NCBI GenBank assembly: GCA_009775195.1
Contig: VSPF01000159.1
Location: 1-6,050, forward strand
From: Muribaculaceae bacterium
GTDB taxonomy: Bacteria; Bacteroidota; Bacteroidia; Bacteroidales; Muribaculaceae
Direction: 5' to 3'
Length of the DNA: 6,050 nucleotides
Shown: positions 5,977 through 6,050 of the stretch, piece by piece
Numbering within the stretch: the stretch's first letter is position 1
Layout of the letters: every line of letters begins with the position of its first letter
Made by a program: the position numbers and the translations under genes
Notes under the pieces: generated by a model
Seen by the model: only the letters and a program-made list of their open reading frames with translations
Told to the model about the DNA's origin: nothing
The model's database searches: none

Positions 5977-6050
5977 AATGTAATGAAACTTAAATTAAAA
6001 AATGTTCAATATGCAAAAGTAATGAAAAAACGCCATAAAAGAGCCTGCCC
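5977..6050. other. Intergenic leader and upstream region at the right edge
   Basis: These 74 bases are the only sizeable non-coding DNA in the window and are strikingly AT-rich against the GC-rich genes. They hold the predicted promoter, a short leader with an in-frame TAA at 5997-5995 that fixes the first ATG, and at the extreme edge a GC-rich 10-mer. On the minus strand that 10-mer reads GGGCAGGCTC followed by TTTT, which could be the 3' arm of a terminator for a gene further upstream. The matching arm would lie outside the window, so the terminator is only a possibility. Confidence 0.5.
6014..6021 (-). promoter_or_regulatory. Bacteroidetes-type -7 promoter box for the operon
   Basis: The minus strand reads TACTTTTG here, a full match to the TAnnTTTG -7 element used by the Bacteroidetes primary sigma factor. 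It lies 37 nt upstream of the ATG at 5976, so transcription would start near 6005-6010 and leave a leader of about 30 nt. The -33 element (TTTG) is poorly matched: TTTTA at 6040-6036 is the best candidate and sits slightly close. The leader is AT-rich, as is usual where initiation relies on A/T-rich sequence rather than Shine-Dalgarno pairing. Confidence 0.6.

Noticed and set aside
1..6050. CRISPR arrays, tRNA/rRNA genes, insertion sequences or long direct repeats
   Set aside because: None seen. The recurring short strings such as tcgtcg follow from favoured Asp/Glu codons on the minus strand.

Overview
The window reads as one minus-strand transcription unit from a Bacteroidales-type genome, possibly a GC-rich gut lineage such as Muribaculaceae. 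This rests on a match to the Bacteroidetes -7 promoter box (TAnnTTTG), an AT-rich leader without a clear Shine-Dalgarno site, a DUF4286-like gene beside ruvC, and a RuvC C-terminal tail of Bacteroidetes type. Genus is not resolvable by eye. Several genes end in TGA where the product is clearly complete, so the standard code applies.

Reading right to left (5' to 3' on the minus strand): a promoter and short leader (about 5977-6040); a very large AlbA_2/Schlafen-like protein (5976-2803); a second reading frame in the same phase (2796-1918) that starts two codons after the first one stops; a family 2 glycosyltransferase (1918-1163); a small DUF4286-like protein (1166-816); Holliday-junction resolvase RuvC (850-254); and the first 85 codons of NAD-dependent DNA ligase LigA (257-1, running out of the window). 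Every junction is tight: TGA + 6 nt + ATG, TAATG, ATGA, a 35-nt overlap, and ATGA. This suggests one polycistronic mRNA with translational coupling.

The main observation is that the first two reading frames look like one protein of about 1352 codons interrupted by a single in-frame TGA at 2805-2803. The first frame ends inside the C-terminal AlbA_2 domain. The second opens with what reads as the missing last strands of that domain (KPVF...LYVRQ.G.STRE). This could be a nonsense mutation, a sequence error, a recoded or read-through stop, or a genuine split into two coupled polypeptides. The combined protein has an unusual architecture: OB/S1-like beta domain, long helical region, three OB/S1-like segments, second helical region, AlbA_2 core, charged linker, and a beta-rich C-terminus faintly resembling GyrA C-terminal repeats. 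I do not recognise it as a characterised family. Its place upstream of ruvC and ligA makes a nucleic-acid role plausible, but the glycosyltransferase between them warns that the operon may be only a loose housekeeping assemblage.

No RNA genes, CRISPR arrays, insertion sequences or long non-coding stretches were seen; the only non-coding DNA is the 74 bases at the right edge and the 6-nt gap between the first two frames.
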